Shown here one piece after another: positions 11,949 through 20,953 of a stretch of DNA of 64,000 bases. The first letter of the stretch is position 1. Each line of letters starts with the position of its first letter. Source of the stretch: Streptococcus pseudopneumoniae (lineage in GTDB: Bacteria > Bacillota > Bacilli > Lactobacillales > Streptococcaceae); the NCBI RefSeq assembly GCF_001074155.1, contig NZ_JUUZ01000031.1:1-64000 (forward strand), in the 5' to 3' direction. The notes under the pieces are model-generated. The model had not been told where the DNA came from, did not search any database, and saw nothing but the letters and a program-made list of their open reading frames with translations. Both the position numbers and the translations under genes were made by a program.

Positions 11949-13235
11949 CTAGGCACGAACTGTGACGCTTGTTCCATCTTCTTTATAGAGATTGATGAGA
12001 CCTTCTTTCAAAGCACGTACCATGTCACCAGCTTGAACAGGTTGAGGAACCTTGATAGTCAAAAGTTCCATTGGATTTGGTGCACGATCGATTTTATTTC
12101 CTTTAGCATCGTGAAGGTCTTCTATATAAGTCTCAAAATGACGGAAACCTGGACCGTAGAATTCAACTTGGTCACCTTCGTTGATAACGTTACGTTGGCG
12201 AATGGTTGCTGTCTGAGTCGCATCATCATAAGCTACTACTTCTGCAACAAACTTGTATTCTGGAATCTTACGACGAGCTCCGAAAAGTTGCTCATTTTCA
12301 GATGGTGTTCCGTAGTAGAAACCTGTAGCCAACTCACGTTGGGCAACCTTCCACATTTCATCAATCAAGTCTTGCTTAATAGCTTCAAACTTTTCAGGGC
12401 TCTCAAGATAGGCATCAACAGCAGCCTTGTAGCAGTTTGTTACTGTTGAAACATAGTGGATAGACTTCATACGGCCCTCAATCTTCAAACTATCCACACC
12501 ATTTTCAATCATATCTGGGATATGGTCAATCATAGACATATCAACCGCAGACATAGAGAATTCTTCAGGAATTTCTCCTTTGAGACTCTTACGTTCCTTA
12601 CCGAAGGGCATATCGTAAAGGTCATATTTCCAACGACAAGATTGTGAACATCCACCACGGTTGGCATCGCGCATACTCATGTGGTTAGAAAGGGTACAAC
12701 GGCCAGAGTACGAGATACACATAGCTCCGTGAACGAAGGCTTCAATTTCCACATCTGTACGTTTGCGAATCTCTGCCAATTCTTCCATAGAAACCTCACG
12801 CGCCAAAACGACACGAGTCAAGCCAAGTTCTTTCCAGAATTCTAGGGTTTCGTAGTTAGTCGCACTGGCCTGGGTTGAAAGGTGGATTTCAAGTCCAGGT
12901 GCTTCTGTTGCTGCAATCATGATCAAGGCTGGATCTGACACGATAACCGCTGCAATCCCAATATCACGTAATTTACGGAACCATTCGCCGGCCCCTTCTT
13001 CGTTTCCTTCGTGCATGACCATATTAGCAGCCACATATACCTTAGCTCCATACTTAGCCGCGAACTGTACTCCTTCTTCCATTTGTTCGAAAGTAAAGTT
13101 CCCTGCACGGCTACGAAGACCATAGGCCTGACCACCGATAAAGACAGCATCTGCTCCATATTGAACAGCTACTTTTAGTTTTTCAAGTGTTCCTGCAGGT
13201 GATAGAACCTCAGGACGTTTCAAAGTTTTTGTCAT
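11949..13235 (-). CDS. U32-family tRNA hydroxylation protein (TrhP-like)
   Basis: A 428-residue member of the peptidase U32 family, starting MTKTLKRPEVLSPAGTLEKL. The prenyltransferase-like TIM barrel carries GADAVFIGGQAYGLR, and the cysteine motif CISYSGRCTLSNH plus RGGCSQSCRW is the family signature, proposed to hold iron-sulfur. Known relatives (TrhP in E. coli and B. subtilis) act in prephenate-dependent hydroxylation of uridine 34 in tRNA; the peptidase name is historical. The start at 13235 is chosen over a TTG further up because AGGAG lies 6 bases before it. Confidence 0.85.
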   Translation of the reverse strand: MTKTLKRPEVLSPAGTLEKLKVAVQYGADAVFIGGQAYGLRSRAGNFTFEQMEEGVQFAAKYGAKVYVAANMVMHEGNEEGAGEWFRKLRDIGIAAVIVSDPALIMIAATEAPGLEIHLSTQASATNYETLEFWKELGLTRVVLAREVSMEELAEIRKRTDVEIEAFVHGAMCISYSGRCTLSNHMSMRDANRGGCSQSCRWKYDLYDMPFGKERKSLKGEIPEEFSMSAVDMSMIDHIPDMIENGVDSLKIEGRMKSIHYVSTVTNCYKAAVDAYLESPEKFEAIKQDLIDEMWKVAQRELATGFYYGTPSENEQLFGARRKIPEYKFVAEVVAYDDATQTATIRQRNVINEGDQVEFYGPGFRHFETYIEDLHDAKGNKIDRAPNPMELLTIKVPQPVQAGDMVRALKEGLINLYKEDGTSVTVRA

Positions 13236-13357
13236 GTTTTCTCCTATTTGCAATATAAAAGTTTGACACTAATCTTTACCATTTTATAGCAAAAAGGTTC
13301 TAAAATCAAGTTTTGATTGATTGTTTAGACAATTTTAATTTTCTTGAAAAGCTAAGC

Positions 13358-15568
13358 TCAGCGAACTGTTTCTATTTGCCAAGCACCCCAACCTTTAAAA
13401 CGAATGGCCCCCTTTTGATCCGTTTTGTAAATCGAATTCCCAAATTCTTGGTTATTCTCCCCATTTTTTTCTTTAAATTTTTTCTTCTTGTCTACTGAAA
13501 TGACAGTGATTTTAGGCTGAAAGATTTCGAAGACTTCGACATCTGTCTTTTTCTTCGATGCTTGCTGATGAGTTATCACTACATCTGCTTGGAGTTTTGG
13601 ATAAGAGTTTGCTAAGAACTTCTCCTCTATATTTCCAGTGACTAGAAAAGTTTGATTTAGTAGCTTTCCATACATTGCTATTGAGGCTTTACTATCCCTG
13701 TTTTGATTTTCGATTACTTCCAAACTACTCCCAAAAATAAATAACTGCTCTCCTGTTTTAATAGGACGTACTTTCAAGTTACTTTCCTTTAATTTATCCA
13801 TAAATTCTCTTTTAGATAGAGTTTCTTCACTTACTAGAATCTCTTCAAGCTCGAAGGCTTTACTAATTTCTAACACATGATCTAACTGCTTAGTATCACT
13901 AGTCGTTAGCACAAGCTGATCAATCTTTGCAACTCCTCGACTTTTTAGATAAGGGATTAAACTCCGTTCGGCATTGCTAGAGGAAATCCTCTCCTGCCAG
14001 GCTTCTTTCTTGTCACGTTCAGATTTTTCTCCGACATCCAGTAGTATGGTCTTTCCTGTCATGTCTCTTAGGAAAATGCTCCTCCCCTGTTCCATATCTA
14101 GGACTGTGATTTCATTCTCCAGTGGATGTTTGGTTACTAAAAAGAGTGAGATAGCAACTATGACAAGCATAGATATTTTTTTCAAATTCTTTCGATAATC
14201 GTAGATGAGAGCTAAAGTAATCAAAAGAAGGATTAAAATCCAAAGACTCGGCTGACCGAAAACAAGAGGCCTCGTAGATAGCTGAGAAATATAGCGAATG
14301 ATGTTTTCAAGCCATTCAAAGAGATAGTTGAACTGGGTGATGGGATATATAAATGACAGACAGAAGAGAATCGATAAGAGCGGTAACAGGACCATATCAA
14401 ATAAGAATGAAAAGACAAATGTCAAGAGAATGGACCACGGTTGAAATTCTGAAAAATAAAATGATAAAATTGGCAGAATTCCCAAGGAAATAATGCAACT
14501 CTCTCTAACCAACCCTCTTATTCCTTCTATTTCTTCACCTGTCATGGTCAGTATAAAAGCATAGGCACAGGATAGAACCCCTCCAGCTGTTAAGAAAAAG
14601 TTCGGCATGATAAGAAATAGAATAAGAATCGTCAAAGCAAAATTATCTAGTGACTTAAAGCCATGCTGAGCCAATAGCTTTTGTAGAAGACTACGAATAA
14701 CAGAAGCTGAGAACCCTGTCAAACCTGCATAGACCAAAGAAAAGGGATAGGCAAGCCATTTGAACTTCTCTTGCGTCAAACCTAATCGTAAGAGTGACTT
14801 TTTAAAAGCATTCATGAAGAAACCAACCTGCATCCCTGACAAAGCAAAAAGGTGAATAATTCCGAGGCTAGAATAGAGTTCATTCATTTCCTCAAAGTCT
14901 GTGTCCAAGTGCCCCAATAATAGACCGGTCATGTAGTTGCGTATGGGATCGGGAAAATTCCTTTTTATCCAGACAACTGCTTTTCTTCGCAAGCTAGATA
15001 GATTTTCTCCAATATCCAAACTTGATGTTTTCCTTAATTCGACAATTTCCGATATGGTCAAGGTCTGATAAATTCCTTGAGTTTTAAGGTAGTTTCGATA
15101 ATCAAATCCCGCAAAATTGTTTGCCCCTTGAGGACTAGCTAGCTTTCCTTTTACCACAAGCTCATGCAGTTCAGATAACTGCTGAAATTTTTCCTTTTCA
15201 ACTTCTGACTGGAGTTTATAATAAACTTGAAAGAGTCTACCATCAGCCTTGCCACGAAAGGATAGACTATCACCATTTACCTTTATGGTGTCAGGTAATA
15301 TTCGCACTGAATTAACCGAGGCGACAAGGTGTCGACTAGCTGCTTCTTGCTGCCATTTTTGAAATAAAAACCAGCTAGCAAACAGTCCACAAATCAAGAG
15401 GACCTTGGTCACAGTCTTCCATGGGAATTGGAAAAAGAGACAGAATAGTAAAAAAACAAAACCCAAAAACGCCAACACACTTGCTGAAAAGATAGCATAG
15501 TAGAGCCATAATAAAAGAAAACTGAGATAGATTTTGGGGATGGGTATGCGACTAATCCACTGTGACAT
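13358..15568 (-). CDS. comEC: ComEC/Rec2-type DNA uptake channel
   Basis: A 736-residue polytopic membrane protein that forms the channel moving single-stranded DNA into the cell during natural transformation. N-terminal hydrophobic segments (1-60), an OB-like region (about 80-160), the competence domain with HLFALSGMQVGFF near residue 235 and many helices to about 480, then a C-terminal metallo-beta-lactamase-like domain (about 490-736). In that last domain the metal-ligand motif is not recognisable (see findings). Its start overlaps comEA by 17 bases. Pneumococcal name celB. Confidence 0.94.
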   Translation of the reverse strand: MSQWISRIPIPKIYLSFLLLWLYYAIFSASVLAFLGFVFLLFCLFFQFPWKTVTKVLLICGLFASWFLFQKWQQEAASRHLVASVNSVRILPDTIKVNGDSLSFRGKADGRLFQVYYKLQSEVEKEKFQQLSELHELVVKGKLASPQGANNFAGFDYRNYLKTQGIYQTLTISEIVELRKTSSLDIGENLSSLRRKAVVWIKRNFPDPIRNYMTGLLLGHLDTDFEEMNELYSSLGIIHLFALSGMQVGFFMNAFKKSLLRLGLTQEKFKWLAYPFSLVYAGLTGFSASVIRSLLQKLLAQHGFKSLDNFALTILILFLIMPNFFLTAGGVLSCAYAFILTMTGEEIEGIRGLVRESCIISLGILPILSFYFSEFQPWSILLTFVFSFLFDMVLLPLLSILFCLSFIYPITQFNYLFEWLENIIRYISQLSTRPLVFGQPSLWILILLLITLALIYDYRKNLKKISMLVIVAISLFLVTKHPLENEITVLDMEQGRSIFLRDMTGKTILLDVGEKSERDKKEAWQERISSSNAERSLIPYLKSRGVAKIDQLVLTTSDTKQLDHVLEISKAFELEEILVSEETLSKREFMDKLKESNLKVRPIKTGEQLFIFGSSLEVIENQNRDSKASIAMYGKLLNQTFLVTGNIEEKFLANSYPKLQADVVITHQQASKKKTDVEVFEIFQPKITVISVDKKKKFKEKNGENNQEFGNSIYKTDQKGAIRFKGWGAWQIETVR

Positions 15569-16202
15569 ATTCTTTTAACTTTTCTACTGTCTTAGCACCA
15601 ATGCCTGACACTTTCTTGAGGTCATCAACAGACTTGAACTTACCATTGGTTTCGCGGTGGTCGATGATGTCCTGAGCACGTTTGCCTCCCAACCCCTTGA
15701 CTTGTTTCAGCTCCTCTAAACTGGCTTTATTGAGATTGACTTTCTTATTTTCTTTGGTGTTGGAAGCATTTGAATGTGCCTCTTGACTGGTAGCTTCTTC
15801 CTTAGTCGGAACATAAACAAGTGCTTCGTCACTAATTCTCTGGGCGAGATTGATAGACTTACTGTCTGCATTATCTGTTAATCCACCCGCTTTTTGGACA
15901 GCATCATTGATACGACTTCCAACTGGCAAATCATAGATTCCAGGTGATTTGACCGCACCTTTGACATCGACAGTAATCAGATCTTTCTCCACCACTTCTT
16001 CAGCTTCCGATTTCTGGCTCTTCTCCTCTTTTTCGCTAGCTGAATCCTTTGAAACAGTTGTAACTTCTGTTTGCAAATTGCTTTCCTTAGCCGGTGTTTG
16101 AGCGACTGGCTTTAGGAGGAAAAATCCACCCAATACCAAGCCCAAACCTGCACAGATAACAATGATTTTATATTCTTTAATTTTCTCAATAAGTTCTTCC
16201 AT
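15552..16202 (-). CDS. comEA: ComEA competence DNA receptor
   Basis: A 216-residue membrane-anchored DNA-binding protein, the receptor that hands double-stranded DNA to ComEC. N-terminal transmembrane helix (residues 11-30), a charged low-complexity linker (35-75), an SLBB-type domain (DVKGAVKSPGIYDLP, about 78-130) and a C-terminal helix-hairpin-helix pair (VNLNKASLEELKQVKGLGGK and KKVSGIGAKTVEKL). The SigX box directly upstream ties expression to competence. Pneumococcal name celA. Confidence 0.96.
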   Translation of the reverse strand: MEELIEKIKEYKIIVICAGLGLVLGGFFLLKPVAQTPAKESNLQTEVTTVSKDSASEKEEKSQKSEAEEVVEKDLITVDVKGAVKSPGIYDLPVGSRINDAVQKAGGLTDNADSKSINLAQRISDEALVYVPTKEEATSQEAHSNASNTKENKKVNLNKASLEELKQVKGLGGKRAQDIIDHRETNGKFKSVDDLKKVSGIGAKTVEKLKEYVTVD

Positions 16203-16221
16203 ATTTTCTCCTCTCTTAGCT

Positions 16222-16229
16222 TATTCGTA
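16222..16229 (-). promoter_or_regulatory. SigX (ComX) combox of the comEA operon
   Basis: Minus strand TACGAATA, the exact 8-base combox recognised by the competence sigma factor in streptococci. It lies 19 bases before the comEA start, with GAGGAG between, as expected for a very short leader. Confidence 0.95.
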
Positions 16230-16235
16230 AGAGAA

Positions 16236-16268
16236 AGAAAAAACAGCTGAAAAATCTTTTCAACTGCT
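16236..16268 (-). terminator. Terminator of the acetyltransferase gene
   Basis: Minus strand AGCAGTTGAAAA / TTTTCAGCTGTT (G-U pairs allowed) followed by TTTTC. It overlaps the acetyltransferase stop codon and insulates the comEA promoter from read-through. Confidence 0.7.
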
Positions 16269-16837
16269 TACTTATTTGCAAAATAGTCTTCCTTGGTCAA
16301 GATATAATGAACTCTCGTCACGATACGATCTTTTTCATGCTGGTCTATACAAGCATAAGGTTCTTCGTGAGAGAAGCGCATGCCTGATTTCTCCATGACC
16401 TTTCCTGACGCAGGATTATCCTTATCGTGAAGGGCGGTCAACATATTCATTCCTATCTTTTCAAAGGCCAGTTTAATCACAGCTCGATTGGCTTCTGTCG
16501 TCAAACCTTGATTCCAATATTTTTGATGGATAATGTAGCCAATGGATGCCTTCTTAAGAACCATATCCATCTTGTACAAATCAATAGTTCCGATAAACTT
16601 TCCAGTATTTTTAAGTTCTATTCCCCATCGACCCAAGGGACTGGCAAGATAAAACTGAGCAATATTATTCTTGGTTTCCTCTAAACTTTGATTGGTTGGA
16701 AAAGTGTAGCGCGTATTTTCTTTATCTGAAGCGTACTCAAACATGGCTTCTGCATCATTCAATGTCACTGGTCTGAGAACTAAGCGTTCAGTTTCGATAA
16801 TTGGATGCTTAGCTAGTTTGATAAATAAGGATTCCAT
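16268..16837 (-). CDS. GNAT family N-acetyltransferase (RimJ/RimL-like)
   Basis: A 189-residue acetyl-CoA-dependent acetyltransferase of the RimJ/RimL branch. It has the N-terminal IIETERLVLRPVTLNDAEAM block, the substrate loop WGIELKNTGKFIGTIDL and the cofactor region SIGYIIHQKYWNQGLTTEA with AFEKIGMNMLTALHD after it. The acceptor is unknown; relatives modify ribosomal proteins or small molecules. GGAGGTG lies before the start. It is transcribed alone and divergently from ald. Confidence 0.85.
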   Translation of the reverse strand: MESLFIKLAKHPIIETERLVLRPVTLNDAEAMFEYASDKENTRYTFPTNQSLEETKNNIAQFYLASPLGRWGIELKNTGKFIGTIDLYKMDMVLKKASIGYIIHQKYWNQGLTTEANRAVIKLAFEKIGMNMLTALHDKDNPASGKVMEKSGMRFSHEEPYACIDQHEKDRIVTRVHYILTKEDYFANK

Positions 16838-16902
16838 GATTTCACCTCCTAAAAAAGGTTGCTAAAAGAATAACATAAAAGAAATAGTTTTACAAGTTTT
16901 TC

Positions 16903-16931
16903 TTGCAATTTATAGCGGTTTTATATAAAAT
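16903..16931 (+). promoter_or_regulatory. ald promoter
   Basis: TTGCAA (16903-16908), 17-base spacer, TAAAAT (16926-16931). The predicted transcript starts near 16938, giving a 5' leader of about 76 bases. Confidence 0.7.
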
Positions 16932-16936
16932 AAGAA

Positions 16937-16989
16937 CATCACAAGAAAAGACTGGGTTCTTCCTGTGATGATTTCGTATAAGAACCTAG
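16937..16989 (+). ncRNA. Candidate structured 5' leader of ald (possible pseudoknot)
   Basis: CATCACA (16937-16943) pairs perfectly with TGTGATG (16964-16970). The loop enclosed by this stem contains CTGGGTTCTT (16952-16961), which pairs with AAGAACCTAG (16980-16989) downstream: ten base pairs with one G-U. This is the layout of an H-type pseudoknot at the extreme 5' end of the transcript. The ribosome-binding site AAGGAG begins 10 bases after the second stem. The structure is inferred by eye; I do not recognise a known riboswitch class. Confidence 0.45.
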
Positions 16990-17013
16990 ATGTTAAATAA
17001 GGAGCAAATCTCT

Positions 17014-18126
17014 ATGTTAATTGGAATTCCAAAGGAAATTAAAAACAATGAAAATCGTGTTGCTTTGACACCTGCTGGTGTACAGAGTCTTGTCGGTCGT
17101 GGTCACCGAGTCCTCATCGAAACAAATGCGGGACTTGGATCTGGTTTTGCTGATGCTGACTATGAAAAGCAAGGAGCTGAGATTGTCGCAACTGCTGCTG
17201 AAGCCTGGGCTGCAGAGCTAGTTGTTAAAGTCAAGGAACCCCTTGCTAGTGAGTACCAGTTCTTGCGTGACGATTTACTTCTCTTCACCTACTTGCACAT
17301 GGCAGCAGCCCCAGAATTAGCGGATGCTATGCTTGCAGCGAAAACAACTGGTGTTGCTTATGAAACTGTACGAGATACTGAAGGTCAACTTCCTCTATTG
17401 GTTCCAATGAGTGAGGTTGCAGGTCGAATGGCTGTCCAAATCGGAGCTCACTTCTTGACGAAACAAGCTGGTGGTTCTGGAGTTCTTTTGGGTGGTGTGC
17501 CTGGTGTGCCAAAAGGAAAAGTAACCATTATCGGTGGTGGTGTCGTTGGTACACACGCAGCACGTATTGCTCTTGGTTTAGGAGCTCAAGTAACTATTCT
17601 TGATATCAGCGCTAAACGTCTCTCTGAACTTGAAGATGTCTTTGGTCACCAAATCCAAACACTCATGTCTAACCCATTTAATATCGAAGCAAGTGTGCGT
17701 GAAGCAGACGTTGTTATCGGTGCAGTATTGATTCCTGGTGCTAAAGCTCCAAAATTAGTGACAGATGACATGGTTCAACAAATGCGTCCTGGTTCTGTCA
17801 TCGTAGACGTTGCTGTAGACCAAGGTGGTGTTATTGCAACAGCTGACCGTGTGACAACCCATGATGAGCCAGTATATGAGAAACACGGTGTTCTCCACTA
17901 TGCGGTTGCTAACATTCCTGGAGCAGTTGCTCGTACTTCTACTATCGCCCTTACAAATGTGACTCTTCCATATATTGAAGCCTTGGCAGGAAAAGGATTT
18001 AAGAAAGCAATCCTCGAAGATGCAGGTTTGCTTGAAGGTGTAACAACTTATCAAGGTCAACTCACAAGTCAACCAGTTGCTGAAGGTTTAGAACGTGACT
18101 TCACACCTATCAGTGAACTTGTTTAA
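17014..18126 (+). CDS. ald: Alanine dehydrogenase
   Basis: A 370-residue NAD-dependent L-alanine dehydrogenase, which interconverts alanine and pyruvate plus ammonia. N-terminal [20 protein letters not shown], the active-site stretch [10 protein letters not shown], the Rossmann motif [18 protein letters not shown] near residue 176 and C-terminal [18 protein letters not shown] are all intact, and the length is normal. The start at 17014 is set by AAGGAG 8 bases before and by the family N-terminus; an in-frame ATG at 16990 lies inside the leader. It is monocistronic, with its own terminator. Confidence 0.96.
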   Translation: MLIGIPKEIKNNENRVALTPAGVQSLVGRGHRVLIETNAGLGSGFADADYEKQGAEIVATAAEAWAAELVVKVKEPLASEYQFLRDDLLLFTYLHMAAAPELADAMLAAKTTGVAYETVRDTEGQLPLLVPMSEVAGRMAVQIGAHFLTKQAGGSGVLLGGVPGVPKGKVTIIGGGVVGTHAARIALGLGAQVTILDISAKRLSELEDVFGHQIQTLMSNPFNIEASVREADVVIGAVLIPGAKAPKLVTDDMVQQMRPGSVIVDVAVDQGGVIATADRVTTHDEPVYEKHGVLHYAVANIPGAVARTSTIALTNVTLPYIEALAGKGFKKAILEDAGLLEGVTTYQGQLTSQPVAEGLERDFTPISELV

Positions 18127-18149
18127 TAAGAAATTCAAAAAAAAAATTA

Positions 18150-18176
18150 AGAGCAGTTTTTCAACTGCTCTTTTTC
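18150..18176. terminator. Bidirectional terminator between ald and phoH
   Basis: Stem AGAGCAGTT-TTTC-AACTGCTCT, followed by TTTTTC on the plus strand and by a long T-run on the minus strand (the A-run at 18138-18146). Confidence 0.85.
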
Positions 18177-18177
18177 T

Positions 18178-19164
18178 TTATTCTGTTTCTTCTTGATTTT
18201 CTTCAGCTTTGACAGGTCGAGGTTCATAGGCTCTGATAATCTGAGCGACTACTGGATGTCGGACAACATCCTTGGCTGAGAAGTGTACAAAGTCGATCTG
18301 GTGAATATTCTTAAGTTTTTCCTGGGCATCAATCAAACCTGATTTAACATTACGCGGCAGGTCAATCTGGCTAATATCCCCATTGACAATCATTTTAGAA
18401 TTAAAGCCTAAACGTGTCAAGAACATCTTCATCTGCATGATGGTTGTATTTTGGGCTTCATCCAAAATAACAAAGGCATCATCCAAGGTACGCCCACGCA
18501 TATAGGCCAAAGGCGCAATCTCAATAATTTCTCTCTCCATGAGACGAGTTGTTTGGTCTTTCCCTAAGATCTGATATAAAGCATCATAGACTGGTCGAAG
18601 ATAAGGATCCACCTTTTCTTTCAAATCACCAGGTAGAAATCCTAGGCTTTCTCCAGCTTCTACTGCTGGACGAGTCAAGATAATACGCTTGACTTGACCT
18701 CGCTTGAGAGCTGTAACAGCCAAGGTCACTGCTAGGAAAGTTTTTCCTGTACCTGCTGGACCAATTCCAAAGGTCACATCATGGCTCTTAACACTATCTA
18801 CATAAAGTTTTTGACCCAGTGTCTTTACACGTATCGGCTTACCAGTATTGTCTTTGATAATCTCTTCTTCATAGAGGGCAACAAACTTATCGATTTCATT
18901 GTTTCTAACCATATTGATGGCTGTCACCACATCCGGAGTTCCTACTGTCATGCCACGATTGACCAAGACCATCAAGGCTTGAATTACTTGCCGTGCTTCT
19001 TCACAAGAATACTCCTCTCCCAAGACTTGTACAATCTCTGTACGAGCATGGATGATAACATCTAACTCATCCTCCATCAAGCGAAGATGGCGTTCATTGG
19101 AACCAAAAAGATGAAACAGGTCATCTGGATGACTTAACTGAATGTCTATTGAATGTTCCTTCAA
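18178..19164 (-). CDS. phoH: PhoH family ATPase
   Basis: A 328-residue PhoH-like protein with Walker A GPAGTGKT near residue 136 and Walker B ILDEAQNT near 234, plus the N-terminal domain typical of this family (residues 1-100). Bacterial PhoH proteins bind RNA and hydrolyse ATP and are often linked to ribosome or RNA metabolism; the exact role is not settled. It is transcribed from its own extended -10 promoter between yozE and phoH. Confidence 0.92.
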   Translation of the reverse strand: MKEHSIDIQLSHPDDLFHLFGSNERHLRLMEDELDVIIHARTEIVQVLGEEYSCEEARQVIQALMVLVNRGMTVGTPDVVTAINMVRNNEIDKFVALYEEEIIKDNTGKPIRVKTLGQKLYVDSVKSHDVTFGIGPAGTGKTFLAVTLAVTALKRGQVKRIILTRPAVEAGESLGFLPGDLKEKVDPYLRPVYDALYQILGKDQTTRLMEREIIEIAPLAYMRGRTLDDAFVILDEAQNTTIMQMKMFLTRLGFNSKMIVNGDISQIDLPRNVKSGLIDAQEKLKNIHQIDFVHFSAKDVVRHPVVAQIIRAYEPRPVKAEENQEETE

Positions 19165-19198
19165 ATAAAGAACCTCTCTAACTCTTTAATTTCTTTTT

Positions 19199-19207
19199 AT
19201 TATAGCA
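19199..19207 (-). promoter_or_regulatory. phoH extended -10 promoter
   Basis: Minus strand TGCTATAAT, 35 bases before the phoH start. It overlaps the nested inverted repeats ATAGCAA/TTGCTAT (19202-19208 and 19222-19228) and GCAATT/AATTGC (19211-19225). Confidence 0.5.
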
Positions 19208-19248
19208 AAGGCAATTAGAAATTGCTATCCTTAACACCTATGGTATCT

Positions 19249-19464
19249 TTAATGTTCTAAATATTCCTGCCAGATGCGATCGAAGTCTCCCATATTAAAG
19301 GAAAAACTAGCATGTTCTTCTAAAAATCGACTCACCTGATCGAAATCATCCGTATGTTTCGGGAAGGCTGACTCCTCAAAGGCAAGATCCGCTAAAATTG
19401 CTTTGGGACTATTACTTTTAGGATTACGCTCTGTCATAAGCCAAGTATAAAATGATTTTCGCAT
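19249..19464 (-). CDS. YozE family protein (UPF0346)
   Basis: A 71-residue soluble protein with the family start [15 protein letters not shown] and C-terminal [16 protein letters not shown]. The family is conserved in Firmicutes, forms a small helical SAM-like fold and has no known function. It starts 8 bases after cvfB, so the two are one transcript. Confidence 0.9.
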   Translation of the reverse strand: MRKSFYTWLMTERNPKSNSPKAILADLAFEESAFPKHTDDFDQVSRFLEEHASFSFNMGDFDRIWQEYLEH

Positions 19465-19472
19465 AAGCCTCC

Positions 19473-20327
19473 CTAAATTAACTCTGTACCAAATTGGTCT
19501 TGTTTAATCTTTCCAGCTTTCATTAAACCACCAAGCGCTTTTTTAAATTGACCTTTAGAAATACCAAAGGTAGCCTTGATGTCATCTGGTGAAGATTTGT
19601 CATTTAAGGTCATAAATCCACCATTACTTTCCAAGTAAGTCAGAATCATTTGTGCATCATTTTCTAACATCTCAAAAGAGCGAGGTTTTAGTGATAGATT
19701 AAGAGTTCGGTCAACTTTACGGAAACCAATGACACGCACATCTAACACTTGCCCCAAACGTGGCTCTGCATAGCGCTCACTTGGGTGGATAAATCCAAGC
19801 ATGTTGTTTTCTGGTAGATAGACAAAAGTTCCTGATAACTTAAGACGATAAACGATTGCAGGCCAGTTCTGATTTTGCATGTTGTTGTATGCTGGACGTG
19901 CCAAACGTTGGAAGTCTTCCTGATAAGCCAAAACTCCCCAGATACGGTCTTTCTTATCTACTTCTAGACGAATATAAAGTTTATCGCCCTTCTTAGGCCA
20001 AAGCTCTTTCAGTTCAGGTAGAATATCAAGTGACACAACGATTTCCTTGTCAGGAAGCCCTGTATCAACAAAAACACCCAAATCCTTACGCACTTCTGTT
20101 ACAGTTCCCCAACCAAATTGATCCTGAGTTGCAGTCACTTCTTGAGTTGTCAAACGAAGTTTTTGCTTCATATCCGTGTAGGCGAAACCTTTAACAGTAT
20201 CACCAACTGTATGCTGACCCTCTTCCTTAGCAAGAGCGTATGTTTGACCATCCTTTTGAACAAAGTAAAAACGGTCATTTTCATCGATGATAAGTCCAAC
20301 GATAAAACTTGCAAGATTTGTATTCAT
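19473..20327 (-). CDS. cvfB: CvfB-family S1 RNA-binding protein
   Basis: A 284-residue RNA-binding protein, start [18 protein letters not shown]. It has three S1-like modules (about residues 1-60, 65-130 and 140-210) and a C-terminal winged-helix part ([20 protein letters not shown], from about 225). In S. aureus CvfB affects virulence-factor expression and binds RNA. The start at 20327 follows AGAAGG; an upstream frame extension overlaps the frr terminator and is rejected. It probably forms an operon with yozE. Confidence 0.88.
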   Translation of the reverse strand: MNTNLASFIVGLIIDENDRFYFVQKDGQTYALAKEEGQHTVGDTVKGFAYTDMKQKLRLTTQEVTATQDQFGWGTVTEVRKDLGVFVDTGLPDKEIVVSLDILPELKELWPKKGDKLYIRLEVDKKDRIWGVLAYQEDFQRLARPAYNNMQNQNWPAIVYRLKLSGTFVYLPENNMLGFIHPSERYAEPRLGQVLDVRVIGFRKVDRTLNLSLKPRSFEMLENDAQMILTYLESNGGFMTLNDKSSPDDIKATFGISKGQFKKALGGLMKAGKIKQDQFGTELI

Positions 20328-20340
20328 GTTTCCTTCTTTC

Positions 20341-20376
20341 GAATAAAACTCAGCCAGCAATGCCAACTGAGTTTTT
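20341..20376 (-). terminator. Terminator between frr and cvfB
   Basis: Minus strand AAAACTCAG ... CTGAGTTTT with an inner imperfect stem, followed by a short T-rich tail. Confidence 0.6.
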
Positions 20377-20387
20377 CTGTTTATTTC

Positions 20388-20945
20388 TTAGACTTCCAAG
20401 ATTTCTTTTTCTTTATTGGCAGTCATGTCGTCGATGTGTTTAACAGCATCGTCTGTCGCTTTTTGAATATCTTTTTCAAGAGTCTTCAATTCATCTTCAG
20501 TGATTTCTTTAGCTTTTTCTTGTTTTTTAGCTTCATCCATAGCGTCACGACGAATATTACGGATCGCTACTTTAGCATTTTCACCAACTTTTTTCACTTC
20601 TTTAGCGAGATCACGACGAGTTTCTTCTGTAAGGGCTGGGATTACCAAGCGAATAACAGAACCATCGTTAGCTGGTGTAATACCAAGATCTGAAGCGTTC
20701 AAAGCACGCTCGATATCCTTCAATGAAGATTTATCAAATGGTGTTACCAACAAGACACGCGCTTCAGGAATTGTGATAGAAGCGATTTGGTTAAGAGGTG
20801 TTTCGACACCATAGTATTCAACAGTAATACGGTCAAGCAAGCTAGCGTTAGCACGACCTGCACGGATACCACCAAATTCACGAGCAAGTGAGTGGTGAGA
20901 TTGAGTCATTCTCTCTTTAGCTTTTTCTACAATTGCGTTAGCCAT
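20388..20945 (-). CDS. frr: Ribosome recycling factor
   Basis: The 185-residue RRF, which with EF-G splits the post-termination ribosome. Conserved blocks are [20 protein letters not shown] and [24 protein letters not shown] (continuing NIRRDAMDE); the length is standard. It follows pyrH after 8 bases, the usual bacterial pyrH-frr pair. Confidence 0.97.
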   Translation of the reverse strand: MANAIVEKAKERMTQSHHSLAREFGGIRAGRANASLLDRITVEYYGVETPLNQIASITIPEARVLLVTPFDKSSLKDIERALNASDLGITPANDGSVIRLVIPALTEETRRDLAKEVKKVGENAKVAIRNIRRDAMDEAKKQEKAKEITEDELKTLEKDIQKATDDAVKHIDDMTANKEKEILEV

Positions 20946-20953
20946 AATTTTTT

